From Pontibacter flavimaris (lineage in GTDB: Bacteria > Bacteroidota > Bacteroidia > Cytophagales > Hymenobacteraceae): a DNA stretch of 64,000 nucleotides. The stretch spans positions 731,736 to 795,735 of the forward strand of contig NZ_LVWA01000004.1 in assembly GCF_001907195.1 (NCBI RefSeq), in the 5' to 3' direction. The notes under the pieces were generated by a model. The model saw only the letters and a list, made by a program, of their open reading frames with translations. It ran no database searches and was not told where the DNA came from. The position numbers and the translations under genes were made by a program. Positions 18,265 through 27,052 of the stretch are shown here, one piece after another. The number at the start of each line of letters is the position of its first letter. Position 1 is the stretch's first letter.

Positions 18265-18654
18265 TTACGCGTGCTCTAAGGATGCCTGAGCAGGAGCGGT
18301 GGCTCTAAGCAGGTCGGCCTGGCTCATGCGGCCCTTGGGGTCGGATCCATAACCGTTGCTACCGTGGTCCCCGTCACCGAACAGCATCCAGAGCCCATAA
18401 AAAGGGATAAGTTGAAAAAAGCCTGAGTTGCCGCGGTCGTGGCACCTCTTGGCGCCGGAAGCAAGGCTAACCCAGCTTGCGAGGAGCATGGCCACACCAA
18501 GAAAGAGAGTTGCACCGATCGCCGCTGACTCACCGGCAAGAAGTGATGCGCCAAATACCATAAAAATGAGGCCCACTACAGCTGAGAGAGCGATTTGAGT
18601 AACGGCGTACTCGGTTCTGCGGATTCTTCCGCTGAAAGAGAAAATGTTTGACAT
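18265..18654 (-). CDS. DUF805 family inner-membrane protein
   Basis: 129 residues. The family opening FSFSGRIRRTEYAVTQIALS is present, followed by two to three membrane helices (VVGLIFMVFGASLLAG, IGATLFLGVAMLLASWVSLA) and the conserved KRCHDRGNSGFFQLIPFYGLW and DGDHGSNGYGSDPKG tail. Function is not known. It forms a small accessory cluster with the putAbiC-like gene downstream. Confidence 0.9.
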   Translation of the reverse strand: MSNIFSFSGRIRRTEYAVTQIALSAVVGLIFMVFGASLLAGESAAIGATLFLGVAMLLASWVSLASGAKRCHDRGNSGFFQLIPFYGLWMLFGDGDHGSNGYGSDPKGRMSQADLLRATAPAQASLEHA

Positions 18655-18779
18655 ACTAGTTTGTTTTATAGTTGGAAATGTTGAAGCACAAGGTAAATAA
18701 TGTATAGTAAAATCGTAGTATAAACTTGTGTGATATTAGAAATGACTCCTTAGGGAAACATTGGCAGGTAGGAAAAGAA

Positions 18780-18804
18780 AAAGCCACCCTCAGCGGGTGG
18801 CTTT
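18780..18804 (-). terminator. Terminator after the 110-aa gene
   Basis: AAAGCCACCC / GGGTGGCTTT around TCAGC, directly beyond the stop at 18809. Confidence 0.8.
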
Positions 18805-18808
18805 ACTG

Positions 18809-19141
18809 TTAGGTTTTGCTTCGGCGCTCGGCTTCCTCGATCCGCTCCAGCAGCTGTTTAATCCGCTCTAGCTCTGGCTGCTCTGCCTGAAAGAGTTCCT
18901 GGTCCAACTCCTGCGGAGTGGGGGAGAGCCTGTTGTGGGCGAGCTTTAGCAGGGTGACGTAGTTGTCGATCTGACGGCTTATCTGCGTATAAAACTCCGG
19001 ATGCTCCTGTGCCTGGTCCAGAAAGCCCTCTTTCTGGTTTTCGGCCTTACGCACCTCCCGGTATATGCGCATACCAGCCTCCTGCCTGGAAAGCCCTTCC
19101 TGCTCCAGTGCAGCCATGAATTGATTAAAGTCAAAGTTCAT
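18809..19141 (-). CDS. Small helical protein of unknown function (110 aa)
   Basis: A soluble, mostly alpha-helical, Glu/Gln-rich protein (FNQFMAALEQEGLSRQEAGM, LERIKQLLERIEEAERRSK). No signal peptide or membrane segment. It has its own terminator and a clean ATG, so it is probably real, but I do not recognise a family. Confidence 0.6.
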   Translation of the reverse strand: MNFDFNQFMAALEQEGLSRQEAGMRIYREVRKAENQKEGFLDQAQEHPEFYTQISRQIDNYVTLLKLAHNRLSPTPQELDQELFQAEQPELERIKQLLERIEEAERRSKT

Positions 19142-19410
19142 CGTAGGTAATCATACCGTTTCTGTGGTGATTAGGATACACCTGTGCCACAACAAGGATG
19201 AGGTACAGCCTCAGAAGCCTATTTCTTTGTGAATTCTTTCTCCTTGTAGAAAAGCCATGTAGCAGAACATAAGGCTGGTGGCAAACAAAATACCTTAGCC
19301 TTCATAAGCGGAATAGCTAGGTTGGCAAGCAGAAAACCGATACTTTCTGGAGAGGGCAGCTTGTTACCAACGTCCTCCGACTCAGCCTCGGAATCCCTGA
19401 TGCATAAAAA

Positions 19411-19440
19411 AAGTTTGCAATCGGTTAGGACTGCAAACTT
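19411..19440 (-). terminator. Terminator after the sigma-partner gene
   Basis: AAGTTTGCA / TGCAAACTT around a 12-nt loop, with a run of A (T on the transcript) on the left side. Confidence 0.75.
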
Positions 19441-19658
19441 AAGCTCTTTGAGTATTTTATTATGTTTTGAACCGAGCGATCGCTGGGCGCTTTGGAAGCC
19501 GCCCCGTCGAGGAGCTGCTGGAGCAGGAGCAGATCGGAGCAGCCCTCGGCCAACTCTGAGTCGTGCATTAACGCTGATTCCAGCTGCGCGCAGGCGTCGT
19601 CGGCCAACTCGTCATATACATACTGGATCAGTTCATTCTGTGTAGAGGTTTGTATCAT
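19425..19658 (-). CDS. Small protein encoded with the ECF sigma factor, possible anti-sigma partner
   Basis: 77 residues from the ATG at 19658. Acidic and helical (NELIQYVYDELADDACAQLESAL, LLLLQQLLDGAA) with no membrane helix and no zinc motif. It overlaps the end of the sigma-factor gene by 26 bp, which points to translational coupling and a role in controlling that sigma factor. The overall look recalls the short N-terminal domain of anti-sigma factors in this phylum, without the membrane half. The terminator overlaps its C-terminal codons. Confidence 0.6.
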   Translation of the reverse strand: MIQTSTQNELIQYVYDELADDACAQLESALMHDSELAEGCSDLLLLQQLLDGAASKAPSDRSVQNIIKYSKSLSLQS

Positions 19659-20235
19659 AAGCAATATTACTTTTTAGCATCTTTTTCCTGAGGTTGATCA
19701 GCGCATAGCGCATACGACCCAGGGCTGTGTTGATGCTCACGCCGGTAGCGTCGGCTATCTCCTGGAAGCTCATCTCTGCGTAGTGGCGCATCATCAGCAC
19801 TTCCCGCTGCGACTGTGGCAGCGTTTGGATAAGCTCGCGCAAGCGGGCATGCGTGTCCTCTTTTATCTGCAGCGACTCGGCAGAGTCCTCAGAGAAAGAC
19901 ATGTTATTGAACACGTTACTGCCGTCTTCCAGCGTGATCACCGGGCTTCTTTTCTCTTTACGGAAATGGTCGATTGCCAGGTTATGTGCAATGCGGCATA
20001 TCCAGGAAGAGAACTTGCCTTCCTCGTTGTAGCGTCCGCCCTTCATGGTGTGGATGGCTTTTATAAACGCATCCTGCATGAGGTCCTCGGCCGTGTACGA
20101 GTCCTTTACGATCAGTAAAATAGTAGTGTAGACTTTGTTTTTGTGCCTGTTTACAAGCTGTTCAAACGCACCTTCATTACCTGCGATGTAGAGCGATACC
20201 AATGCAGAGTCGCTCATCTGGGTAGTTGTATTCAT
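19633..20235 (-). CDS. ECF-type sigma-70 family RNA polymerase sigma factor
   Basis: 200 residues. Region 2 covers about residues 15-90 (FEQLVNRHKNKVYTTILLIV, DLMQDAFIKAIHTMKGGRY, WICRIAHNLAIDHFRKEKR) and region 4 about 130-185 (LPQSQREVLMMRHYAEMSFQEIADATGVSINTALGRMRYAL). It directs polymerase to a special promoter set, likely envelope or stress genes. A consensus promoter lies at 20322-20352. The next gene overlaps its 3' end. Confidence 0.95.
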   Translation of the reverse strand: MNTTTQMSDSALVSLYIAGNEGAFEQLVNRHKNKVYTTILLIVKDSYTAEDLMQDAFIKAIHTMKGGRYNEEGKFSSWICRIAHNLAIDHFRKEKRSPVITLEDGSNVFNNMSFSEDSAESLQIKEDTHARLRELIQTLPQSQREVLMMRHYAEMSFQEIADATGVSINTALGRMRYALINLRKKMLKSNIAYDTNLYTE

Positions 20236-20321
20236 CTTAAAGCTACATTAAGTTAACGTAGAGCTTTATATCATATTGTCGCGTTTACTTGTTTTAAACA
20301 GTTTTTTTCAGAAATGTAAAT

Positions 20322-20352
20322 CAAATATATAGAACGCCTTTTGGATGTGCAA
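20322..20352 (-). promoter_or_regulatory. Bacteroidota-type promoter of the ECF sigma gene
   Basis: On the minus strand TTG (20352-20350) is separated by 20 nt from TATATTTG (20329-20322), a good match to TTG-N19-21-TAnnTTTG. The transcript would have a leader of about 80 nt. Confidence 0.65.
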
Positions 20353-20605
20353 GCATTGGTGCCGGGAATATTCGAAAAAAGAAGTTGGCCTTATACTTGC
20401 CGCCACCCATAAACGTTGCGCCGCAGGCGGAGTAAAGTGGTATATACGTAAGCAAAGTGAAAGTTATAATGCGATGGGTTAAATTTAGTTTTCCACATAT
20501 AGAGAAAAGCCATGCGAAAGGGTGCAATTTGTTGGGGTTGTGCGATTTATACTTTTCATGCCTGCCCAGGCAGGCGCGGCTCCTTCAACCGGTAGGGCAT
20601 AAAGC

Positions 20606-20642
20606 AGAGAAGGCAGTAGCCACTGGTGCTACTGCCTTCTCT
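20606..20642. terminator. Terminator after the truncated haemoglobin
   Basis: AGAGAAGGCAGTAG pairs with CTACTGCCTTCTCT around CCACTGGTG, a 14-bp stem. The rest of the 20236-20671 gap holds the sigma promoter and otherwise nothing I can identify. Confidence 0.82.
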
Positions 20643-20671
20643 TAGGGTAAAGGGATAAGGTTAGGGGGCGC

Positions 20672-21055
20672 CTATACTTCCTGGTCAAGTATACTTAGCA
20701 GGCCCATCCGCATCTGGAAAATGCGGGCAATGCTTTTGGCCTTGTGTTTGGCTTCTTCAGCCTTCGGACCCTCAAACAGCTCGTCTATAGCTTGGGTAAA
20801 CAGCACGACCCAGCGTCTGAAATGCTCCTGCTGAATGGGCAGGCGCAGGTGCTTCGGGAACGGCTGGCCCTTGTAGGCCATACTTCCGAACAGCAGCGAG
20901 CTCCAGAAACTATACATAACGGGCAGGTGGTGCTGCCAGTTTGTATGGGCAATGTCGTTGAAAACCGGCGAAAGCAGCCCATCCTGGTTCACGTGGTCGT
21001 AAAAGGTATCGACGAGCAGCTTTACATCCTCCTCGGTTGTGATGTCTTTCTTCAT
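20672..21055 (-). CDS. Group III truncated haemoglobin
   Basis: 127 residues from the ATG at 21055. The 2-over-2 globin pattern is visible: VKLLVDTFYDHVNQDGLLSPVF, WQHHLPVMYSFWSSLLFG, then the proximal-helix His in LPIQQEHFRRWVVLFTQAI. Such group III globins bind O2 or NO and are linked to nitrosative or low-oxygen stress. The promoter region is unusual: a perfect palindrome ATGACCTAGGTCAT, a TAAGTTTG box without a -33 element, and a GC-rich, multi-stem leader, which together suggest activator-dependent and possibly RNA-level control. Confidence 0.92.
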   Translation of the reverse strand: MKKDITTEEDVKLLVDTFYDHVNQDGLLSPVFNDIAHTNWQHHLPVMYSFWSSLLFGSMAYKGQPFPKHLRLPIQQEHFRRWVVLFTQAIDELFEGPKAEEAKHKAKSIARIFQMRMGLLSILDQEV

Positions 21056-21097
21056 GGGTATCACTTAATCAGCAGCATCTTGCAGTTCGTCAGCGCC

Positions 21098-21195
21098 TCA
21101 GGGGCGTGCGGCCTACGGGCGGGTTACTTGCCCGCACAGTTGGTGGCTATCCGGTCCCGAAAAGAGGGTGATGCCTCCGCCATGCCCGCCCCTTG
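21098..21195 (-). ncRNA. Structured GC-rich leader upstream of the truncated haemoglobin
   Basis: On the minus strand the outer arms GGGGCGGGC and GCACGCCCC close a multi-branch loop. Inside are an arm closed by ATGGC/GCCA, holding GGAGGCATCACCCTC, and a hairpin GCGGG-CAAGTAA-CCCGC. Helices nested around a junction are typical of riboswitch-like leaders. The segment AACTGTG..GGGC..GCCCG weakly recalls part of a cobalamin riboswitch but too much is missing to call it. No protein fits. Confidence 0.45.
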
Positions 21196-21211
21196 TGTGT
21201 GAACTAAAACA

Positions 21212-21255
21212 CAAACTTAGGTAAGCCGGCGCGCCAAAAAAATGACCTAGGTCAT
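21212..21255 (-). promoter_or_regulatory. Putative activator-dependent promoter of the truncated haemoglobin
   Basis: On the minus strand, TAAGTTTG (21219-21212) is a perfect TAnnTTTG box, but the -33 position lacks TTG. The 14-bp palindrome ATGACCTAGGTCAT (21242-21255) is centred about 40 bp before the predicted start, where class II Crp/Fnr-type activators bind; TGAC-N4-GTCA is a plausible half-site pair for that superfamily. Confidence 0.55.
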
Positions 21256-21350
21256 GTATTGGGAGCGGAAAGGTGTGGGCATAAAAAATCCTTCGGAAGA
21301 GCTGAGGGATCTTGCGAAGGATGGTCTGAAATGGATTATGGTACTCGCTG

Positions 21351-21689
21351 CTACTTTCTGCTGTAGCCTTTGAGGCGGTTCAGGATGAGCAACAGGCGGC
21401 GGTTTATCTCGCGCTCCTCCAGGGGCTTGCATTGCGCGGAGATGTCACAGGGCTTACGGAGTTTGGCCTCTACGGCCTTCAGGTGTTCCAGGTAGCATTC
21501 TAACGTGGTGCAGGAAATGTTCTTGAGCATGTCTACCTCGGCCTCGTTCTCCTTTGTATACTTCAGGTTAATGGCCTTGGCAATTTCTGCGTTTATCAGT
21601 TTCGTTACTGCGTCGTCAGTCGTGATCTCCTGCTGGTACACTTTCCGCTCGATGTTCTCCAACAAATTTCTGATGTCCAGTACTTGCAT
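21351..21689 (-). CDS. Small helical protein of unknown function (112 aa)
   Basis: 112 residues, soluble, helical, with three Cys (SCTTLECYLEHL and PCDISAQCKPL). Clean ATG and separate from its neighbours. I do not recognise the family. The region 21690-22168 between it and bTHX holds no gene I can support apart from the bTHX terminator. Confidence 0.55.
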   Translation of the reverse strand: MQVLDIRNLLENIERKVYQQEITTDDAVTKLINAEIAKAINLKYTKENEAEVDMLKNISCTTLECYLEHLKAVEAKLRKPCDISAQCKPLEEREINRRLLLILNRLKGYSRK

Positions 21690-22103
21690 GGAATAGTGTC
21701 AGTTAAGGTTAAAAATAGTTTTAAGAACGTCTTATTGTCGTAAAGGTACGCACCCTCCGGACAAGCGTTGGCTTGGAAAAATATACTTTACAATTTAATA
21801 ATACCTGAGCCTACTGGTTAACACAGAGGCTACAATTTCGTTATGTTGGGCTGGTTATGCTGGCCAGAGGCGCCTTTGGGAGCGGAGCCCAAACTAAAAA
21901 TAGGTAAAAGTTTATACTTTGATCTCTGCGCTATAGTTGCAGCTTGGGGAGAGTTTTTAGTAAGAATTTTGGATGTTATGGATAAGAGTGCAAAAGCAGC
22001 CGAAGTATAAAGCATCACTTCCATCATGCTCTGCATGCAATCAGCAGAGAAACTTAGAGGAAGGAGGAGGCCGGGAGGGGCCTCCAGGGGATGACACAGA
22101 ATG

Positions 22104-22151
22104 CAAAATTGCGCTGCTGCAGGCAGTTACCCCTCCAACAGCGCAATTTTG
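22104..22151 (-). terminator. Terminator after bTHX
   Basis: A perfect 13-bp stem CAAAATTGCGCTG / CAGCGCAATTTTG around a 22-nt loop, 18 bp beyond the bTHX stop. Confidence 0.8.
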
Positions 22152-22168
22152 GTAAAGGCCGGTGGCTG

Positions 22169-22294
22169 CTACTTTGAGGGTGCCGCTTTGCCGACTGGCT
22201 TCATTTTCAGGTTGTAGCCTTTCTTGGTGCGTCTCTTGCCAAAAGTGCCCTTCGTGATCTTTCCTTTTCTGGATTTCTTATCGCCTTTTCCCAT
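22169..22294 (-). CDS. 30S ribosomal protein bTHX
   Basis: 41 residues: MGKGDKKSRKGKITKGTFGK then RRTKKGYNLKMKPVGKAAPSK. This matches the Thx family of tiny basic proteins in the head of the 30S subunit, first known in Thermus and common in Bacteroidota (GKGDKKSRKGKI opening). Followed by a strong terminator. Confidence 0.93.
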   Translation of the reverse strand: MGKGDKKSRKGKITKGTFGKRRTKKGYNLKMKPVGKAAPSK

Positions 22295-22395
22295 AGTTAC
22301 ACAATGCTTTGATAATCGGTTGAACAATAACCTCTCATACGTTTTAGCGGCCGGTGCAGGTTGTGCCTTTACGCCGGAGCCCAGGGAAATATGCC

Positions 22396-23430
22396 TTACT
22401 CCAGCACCACCCGCTGCCGCACCACTTCCTGGCCAGCCTCGGCCGAAAGTATGAACACGCCCCGCAGGTTCTGCAGTTGCTGCGGGCTGAGCTGTAGCTG
22501 CTCGCCATCGTCCCGCAGGTTTTGCTCAAACACAACCCGGCCGGTCAGGTCCTGCAGCTGCACCCGCACCGGCTGGCCCGGCGCAGCGGTGGCTATGCGT
22601 AGCTGGCAGTCGCCCTGGAGGCAGGGGTTGGGCAGCAGTTGCGCCTGCAGCTTCCCGCTCTTTTCTGCGGCGGTTACGGCTACCACCTTCGAGTACTCAT
22701 ACCTGCCGTCAACGTCTACCTGCTTCAGGCGGTAGTAATTCATGCCCTCCAGCGGGTATTTGTCGAGGTAGCTATAAGCGAGCGACACGGAAGAGTTGCC
22801 GTTGCCGGGCACGCTGCCAAGCGCTGCAAAGGTTTTGCCGTCGGCGCTGCGCTCCACCTCAAAGTGGCTGTTGTTCTGCTCGCTGGCCGTCTCCCACTCC
22901 AGGCTGATGCCGCTCTGCGTCACTTTCCCCTCAAAGCTTGCCAACTCCACAGGAAGTGGGGTAATGGGCAGGCAGGGATCGTCGGAGTCTAAGCGCGCCT
23001 GCAGGTCTACGATATCGATGGGAATGGGTATTTGTACCCCGAACACAGGGATGGTAAAGTAACGGAATGTGGCAACCAGTATATCAGGTGTTTCCGTGAA
23101 GGTGTCTCTGTCGACTACAAGTTCTATGAAGTTCTGGTTCTCTTCCAGGTCCTCCCGGGTAATCAAAGTAGGGAAGCCTCCTGCGGGAGAAAGTATAAGG
23201 CCGTCTATAATATTGCAACGGCCCCCTTCCTGCAGGAAGGCCGTTAGCACAATAAGCAGGCTGGGGGAGGAGGGGCTTTCCTCCTGTATGGCCTCAAATG
23301 CTATAAATAGGCAATCATCTGCAAATTCACACACCCCCACATCTCCCTGCGCCCTCGCAGCATTGGGGAGCAAGAACAGCGGAAAAGTGAGCACAAACAA
23401 TAGCTGGAGCAGCGTAAAGGTCTTTTTCAT
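22396..23430 (-). CDS. Secreted protein with type A T9SS C-terminal sorting domain
   Basis: 344 residues. Signal peptide at 1-27 (KKTFTLLQLLFVLTFPLFLL, ends AARAQ). The middle has a CFADD-like beta region of unknown fold, then LPVELASFEGKVTQSGISLEWETASEQNNSHFEVERS, the segment that usually precedes the type A sorting domain. The last ~75 residues (LLPNPCLQGDCQLRI, VQLQDLTGRVVFEQNL, LRGVFILSAEAGQEVVRQRVVLE) are that domain, which sends proteins through the type IX system to the surface. Its cargo role is unknown. Confidence 0.88.
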   Translation of the reverse strand: MKKTFTLLQLLFVLTFPLFLLPNAARAQGDVGVCEFADDCLFIAFEAIQEESPSSPSLLIVLTAFLQEGGRCNIIDGLILSPAGGFPTLITREDLEENQNFIELVVDRDTFTETPDILVATFRYFTIPVFGVQIPIPIDIVDLQARLDSDDPCLPITPLPVELASFEGKVTQSGISLEWETASEQNNSHFEVERSADGKTFAALGSVPGNGNSSVSLAYSYLDKYPLEGMNYYRLKQVDVDGRYEYSKVVAVTAAEKSGKLQAQLLPNPCLQGDCQLRIATAAPGQPVRVQLQDLTGRVVFEQNLRDDGEQLQLSPQQLQNLRGVFILSAEAGQEVVRQRVVLE

Positions 23431-23843
23431 AATGGGGTAGCTTTCGGTTCAGTCGCGCGGGATCAACAGGAGGCATACCCGGTGCCGGGTAACGGAGATA
23501 GTACTGAAGGGTGGGCAGGGAAATAGCATCAGCCGGTGCCGACGGATGTATACTTTATATCTATACGGATATGTACGGACGAGGGGAGCGCAGGAGCAGG
23601 CCGGGTGGCAGATTTTAGTAAAGCCCCGCAAATATTTTGTGAAGCTCCGCAGCCAGCGCAATAAATCAAAGTATAAGCGGCCTGTTTTCAGTTAGCCGCG
23701 GAGGGGAGAGGGCTTGCCTGAGTTCCAACTGTAACAAAGGCCTTCAAAAAGCGGTTATCTATTCGTATCTTTACAGATTGAAAATCCGCTTAAAACAGCC
23801 TCAGCAACGGCCACTTATACTTGCCGCCGGGGCTCACTGCTAT

Positions 23844-26651
23844 ATGGTAAACATAACCGAAGATAAATTAGACGAGCTCGATGCCCGTCAGCATATCATC
23901 ATTAAGGGCGCACGGGTACACAACCTCAAAAACCTGAGTGTGGCGCTGCCCCGCAACCAATTCATCGTCATCACCGGCCTTTCCGGGTCCGGAAAGTCCT
24001 CACTGGCCTTCGATACACTCTATGCCGAGGGGCAGCGCATGTACGTGGAGAGCCTGAGCTCGTACGCCCGCCAGTTCCTGGGCCGCATGGACAAGCCTGA
24101 CGTGGATTACATCCGGGGCATTAGCCCGGCCATCGCCATCGAGCAGAAGGTAAGTATCAAAAACAACCGCTCCACGGTGGGTACCAGCACCGAGATCTAC
24201 GATTACCTCAAGCTGCTCTATGCCCGCATCGGCAAAACCTTCTCGCCTGTTTCGGGAGAGGTGGTGCAGAAGGATTCGATCACCGATGTGGTGGATTTTA
24301 TTTTCTCGCTGGAGGATGAGGCCCGCGTCATGATCCTGGCGCCGCTGCACCAGCACCGGGAGCGCACGCTGGCCAAGGAACTGGACCTGCTGCTGCAGAA
24401 GGGCTACTCGCGCATCTACGCCAACGGCCAGGTATACTTTATAGAGGAACTGCTGGAGGAGAAAAAACCAAAGCTGGGGAAGGAAATCTATATACTGGTG
24501 GACCGTGCCGTGATCTATAAATCCGACGAGGACCTGCAGTTCCGGATTGCCGACTCGGTGCAGACCGCCTTTTTTGAGGGGCAGGGCGAGTGCCGCGTCA
24601 AGTATGGCAACGAGGAGGAACGCGTGTTTTCGGATAGGTTTGAGCTAGACGGGATGGTGTTCGAGGAGCCGTCGGTGAACTTCTTCAGCTTTAACAACCC
24701 CTACGGCGCCTGCCAGACCTGCGAGGGCTTCGGCAGTGTGCTGGGCATCGACCCGGACCTGGTGATCCCGGATAAAAGCCTGACCGTGTACGAAGGGGCC
24801 ATCGCCCCGTGGCGCACCGACAAGATGAACGAATGGCTACAGCCACTGCTCAAGAACGGCATCCGCTTCGATTTTCCCATCCACCGGCCATACAATGAAC
24901 TCAGCGAGGCGGAGCAGGAGCTACTGTGGACGGGCAACAAGTATTTCTCCGGGCTCAACGCCTTCTTCCGCGAAATACAGTCGCAGACGCACAAGATCCA
25001 GTACCGTGTGATGCTCTCGCGCTACCGTGGCCGCACCGCCTGCCCCGACTGCAAGGGCTCTCGTTTGCGCAAGGATGCCAGCTATGTAAAAGTGGGCGGC
25101 AAAAGTATAACCGACCTGGTGCTGATGCCGATCACGCAGGTACTACCCTTCTTTAGAAACCTGCAGCTAACCGAGCACGAGCAGAATGTAGCCGAGCGCC
25201 TGGTAACGGAGGTAACGAACCGCCTGGGTTACCTGGAGCGCGTGGGCCTGGGCTACCTGACGCTCAACCGCCTTTCCAACACGCTTTCCGGCGGCGAAAG
25301 CCAGCGCATTAACCTGGCCACCTCGCTGGGCAGCGCCTTGGTGGGGTCCATGTATATCCTGGATGAGCCAAGTATAGGACTGCACCCGAAGGACTCGGAG
25401 CAGTTGATCGGCGTGCTGCGCTCGTTGCAGCAGCTGGGCAACACCGTAATTGTGGTGGAGCACGAAGAAGAGATGATGCGCGCCGCGGACCAGCTGATCG
25501 ACATTGGCCCGGAAGCCGGATCGGGTGGCGGTAACCTGATGTTCCAGGGAACGCTGGAAGAACTGACAAAGAAAGCCGACACCTACACCGCCCGGTACCT
25601 GAACGGCCGCATGGAGGTGCCCGTGCCCACGCAGCGGCGCAAGTGGCGCAATGCCATCGAGATCATCGGTGCACGCGAAAACAACCTGAAGAACCTGAGC
25701 GTGAAGGTGCCGCTGGGCGTGATGACGGTGGTGACAGGCGTGAGCGGCTCCGGCAAGTCCACCTTGATCAAAAAGATACTGGCCCCGGCCATGCAGAAGC
25801 TGCACGGCTCCACGGCCGAGGCCACCGGTAAGTTCGACAAACTGGCCGGCGACTACAGCAAGATAGAGCATGTGGAGTTTGTGGACCAGAACCCGATCGG
25901 CAAGTCGTCGCGCTCCAACCCGGTAACCTACGTGAAGGCCTACGATGCCATCCGCACGCTCTACGCCGACCAGCCAGTAGCCAAAGCGCGCGGGTTCAAG
26001 CCTTCGCACTTCTCGTTTAACATCGAGGGTGGCCGTTGCGAAGTATGCCAGGGCGAAGGGCAGGTGAAGATCGAGATGCAGTTTATGGCAGATATCTACC
26101 TGACCTGCGACAGCTGCCACGGCCAGCGCTTCAAGCAGGATGTACTTGATGTAAAGTATAAGGACAAAAGCATTTCCGAGGTGCTGGACATGACCATTGC
26201 CGACAGCATCGACTTCTTCGCCGGGCAGCCCAAGATCGTGGAGAAGCTGCGGCCACTGAATGATGTAGGCCTGGGCTATATCCGGCTGGGGCAGTCGAGC
26301 AACACCTTGTCGGGTGGCGAGGCGCAACGCGTAAAGCTGGCCTCCTTCCTGACCAAGGGCGTGCAGGCGCACCAGGAGAACATTCTCTTTATTTTTGATG
26401 AGCCTAGTACCGGCCTGCATTTCCACGACATCAGCAGGCTGCTCACCTCCATTAATGCTCTCATCGAGAACGGTAACACGGTCGTAATCATCGAGCACAA
26501 CATGGACATCATCAAATCCGCCGACTGGATCATCGACCTTGGTCCGGAGGGAGGCACGAACGGCGGCCACCTGCTGTTTGAGGGTACCCCAGAGGAAATG
26601 GCCAAGCTGGAGGATAACCACACGGCCCGTTTCCTGAAGGGGAAGCTGTAG
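23844..26651 (+). CDS. uvrA: Excinuclease ABC subunit A
   Basis: 935 residues. The damage-sensing ATPase of nucleotide excision repair. Two ABC modules: Walker [10 protein letters not shown] near the N-terminus and GVSGSGKST in the second half; signatures LSGGESQRI and LSGGEAQRV; zinc modules in [18 protein letters not shown] and CEVCQGEGQ with CDSCHGQRF. The frame opens at 23778 with TTG, but homology starts at the ATG at 23844 ([20 protein letters not shown]). Several Ser-Ile pairs use AGT-ATA. Terminator follows at 26677. Confidence 0.97.
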   Translation: MVNITEDKLDELDARQHIIIKGARVHNLKNLSVALPRNQFIVITGLSGSGKSSLAFDTLYAEGQRMYVESLSSYARQFLGRMDKPDVDYIRGISPAIAIEQKVSIKNNRSTVGTSTEIYDYLKLLYARIGKTFSPVSGEVVQKDSITDVVDFIFSLEDEARVMILAPLHQHRERTLAKELDLLLQKGYSRIYANGQVYFIEELLEEKKPKLGKEIYILVDRAVIYKSDEDLQFRIADSVQTAFFEGQGECRVKYGNEEERVFSDRFELDGMVFEEPSVNFFSFNNPYGACQTCEGFGSVLGIDPDLVIPDKSLTVYEGAIAPWRTDKMNEWLQPLLKNGIRFDFPIHRPYNELSEAEQELLWTGNKYFSGLNAFFREIQSQTHKIQYRVMLSRYRGRTACPDCKGSRLRKDASYVKVGGKSITDLVLMPITQVLPFFRNLQLTEHEQNVAERLVTEVTNRLGYLERVGLGYLTLNRLSNTLSGGESQRINLATSLGSALVGSMYILDEPSIGLHPKDSEQLIGVLRSLQQLGNTVIVVEHEEEMMRAADQLIDIGPEAGSGGGNLMFQGTLEELTKKADTYTARYLNGRMEVPVPTQRRKWRNAIEIIGARENNLKNLSVKVPLGVMTVVTGVSGSGKSTLIKKILAPAMQKLHGSTAEATGKFDKLAGDYSKIEHVEFVDQNPIGKSSRSNPVTYVKAYDAIRTLYADQPVAKARGFKPSHFSFNIEGGRCEVCQGEGQVKIEMQFMADIYLTCDSCHGQRFKQDVLDVKYKDKSISEVLDMTIADSIDFFAGQPKIVEKLRPLNDVGLGYIRLGQSSNTLSGGEAQRVKLASFLTKGVQAHQENILFIFDEPSTGLHFHDISRLLTSINALIENGNTVVIIEHNMDIIKSADWIIDLGPEGGTNGGHLLFEGTPEEMAKLEDNHTARFLKGKL

Positions 26652-26652
26652 G

Positions 26653-26676
26653 TATAAGTATAAGTATAAGTATAAG
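26653..26676 (+). repeat. Tandem TATAAG microsatellite after uvrA
   Basis: Four TATAAG units in a row, creating overlapping AAGTATA words directly after the uvrA stop. Confidence 0.85.
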
Positions 26677-26709
26677 GCCGCTGCAAAGTATAAATGCAGC
26701 GGCTTTTTT
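26677..26709 (+). terminator. uvrA terminator with AAGTATAAA as its loop
   Basis: GCCGCTGCA / TGCAGCGGC followed by six T; the nine-base loop is exactly AAGTATAAA. Confidence 0.92.
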
Positions 26710-26741
26710 GCTGCTTCGGGGCTAACCACCCCTGGCTAGGG

Positions 26742-26835
26742 TCACCCCACCCCAACCCTCCCCTAAAAACAGGGGAGGGAGTTTAAACAGTACTGGGTCC
26801 AACCACCCCTGCCCCTCCTTAGCCAAGGAGGGGAG
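26742..26835 (+). repeat. C-rich double hairpin module
   Basis: CCCTCCCCT-AAAAAC-AGGGGAGGG followed by CCCCTCCTTAG-CCAAGGAGGGG. Nearly the same module is at 48370-48462 and a relative at 5140-5215. Confidence 0.75.
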
Positions 26836-26886
26836 CCTGTAATTACTCCTGCTGAAGTATAAGTCTTATAGCTGCTGGTATAGCGC

Positions 26887-26906
26887 GGACAGGCCGCGAC
26901 CTGTCC
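26887..26906. repeat. Palindrome GGACAGG-CCGCGA-CCTGTCC
   Basis: Sibling of the perfect palindrome at 5224-5243, inverted relative to it, and followed by the same CTACAAAGTATA. Confidence 0.75.
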
Positions 26907-26970
26907 CTACAAAGTATAAATCCACCCCTTGCCCCTCCGAGAAGGGGAATTTATACTTGTCACTTTCTCA

Positions 26971-27040
26971 TGTCATCCCGAATGAAGTGAGGGATCTATG
27001 TAGAATTCTAATAAGATCTCTCACTACGTTCGAGATGACA
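26971..27040. repeat. Nested inverted repeat, TGTCATCTCGA family
   Basis: Ends TGTCATCCCGA and TTCGAGATGACA, with inner GTGAGGGATCT / AGATCTCTCAC around AGAATTCT. Same family as 5048-5116. Confidence 0.75.
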
Positions 27041-27052
27041 AATAAGCCGGTG

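Noticed and set aside
21098..21195. Cobalamin riboswitch upstream of the truncated haemoglobin
   Set aside because: Only a short AACTGTG..GGGC..GCCCG stretch resembles it; the rest of the conserved core is missing and the gene is not linked to B12. Kept as an unassigned structured leader.
21830..22036. 68-codon minus-strand frame between the 112-aa gene and bTHX
   Set aside because: No family, odd composition and overlap with AAGTATA-rich intergenic DNA; not convincing as a gene.
26653..26676. Phase-variable repeat affecting uvrA
   Set aside because: The TATAAG tandem starts after the uvrA stop codon, so length changes would not alter the protein.
25167..26729. A 520-codon minus-strand frame opposite uvrA
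   Set aside because: It lies wholly across the conserved second half of uvrA and its sequence (His- and Leu-rich) is typical of an antisense frame in GC-rich DNA.
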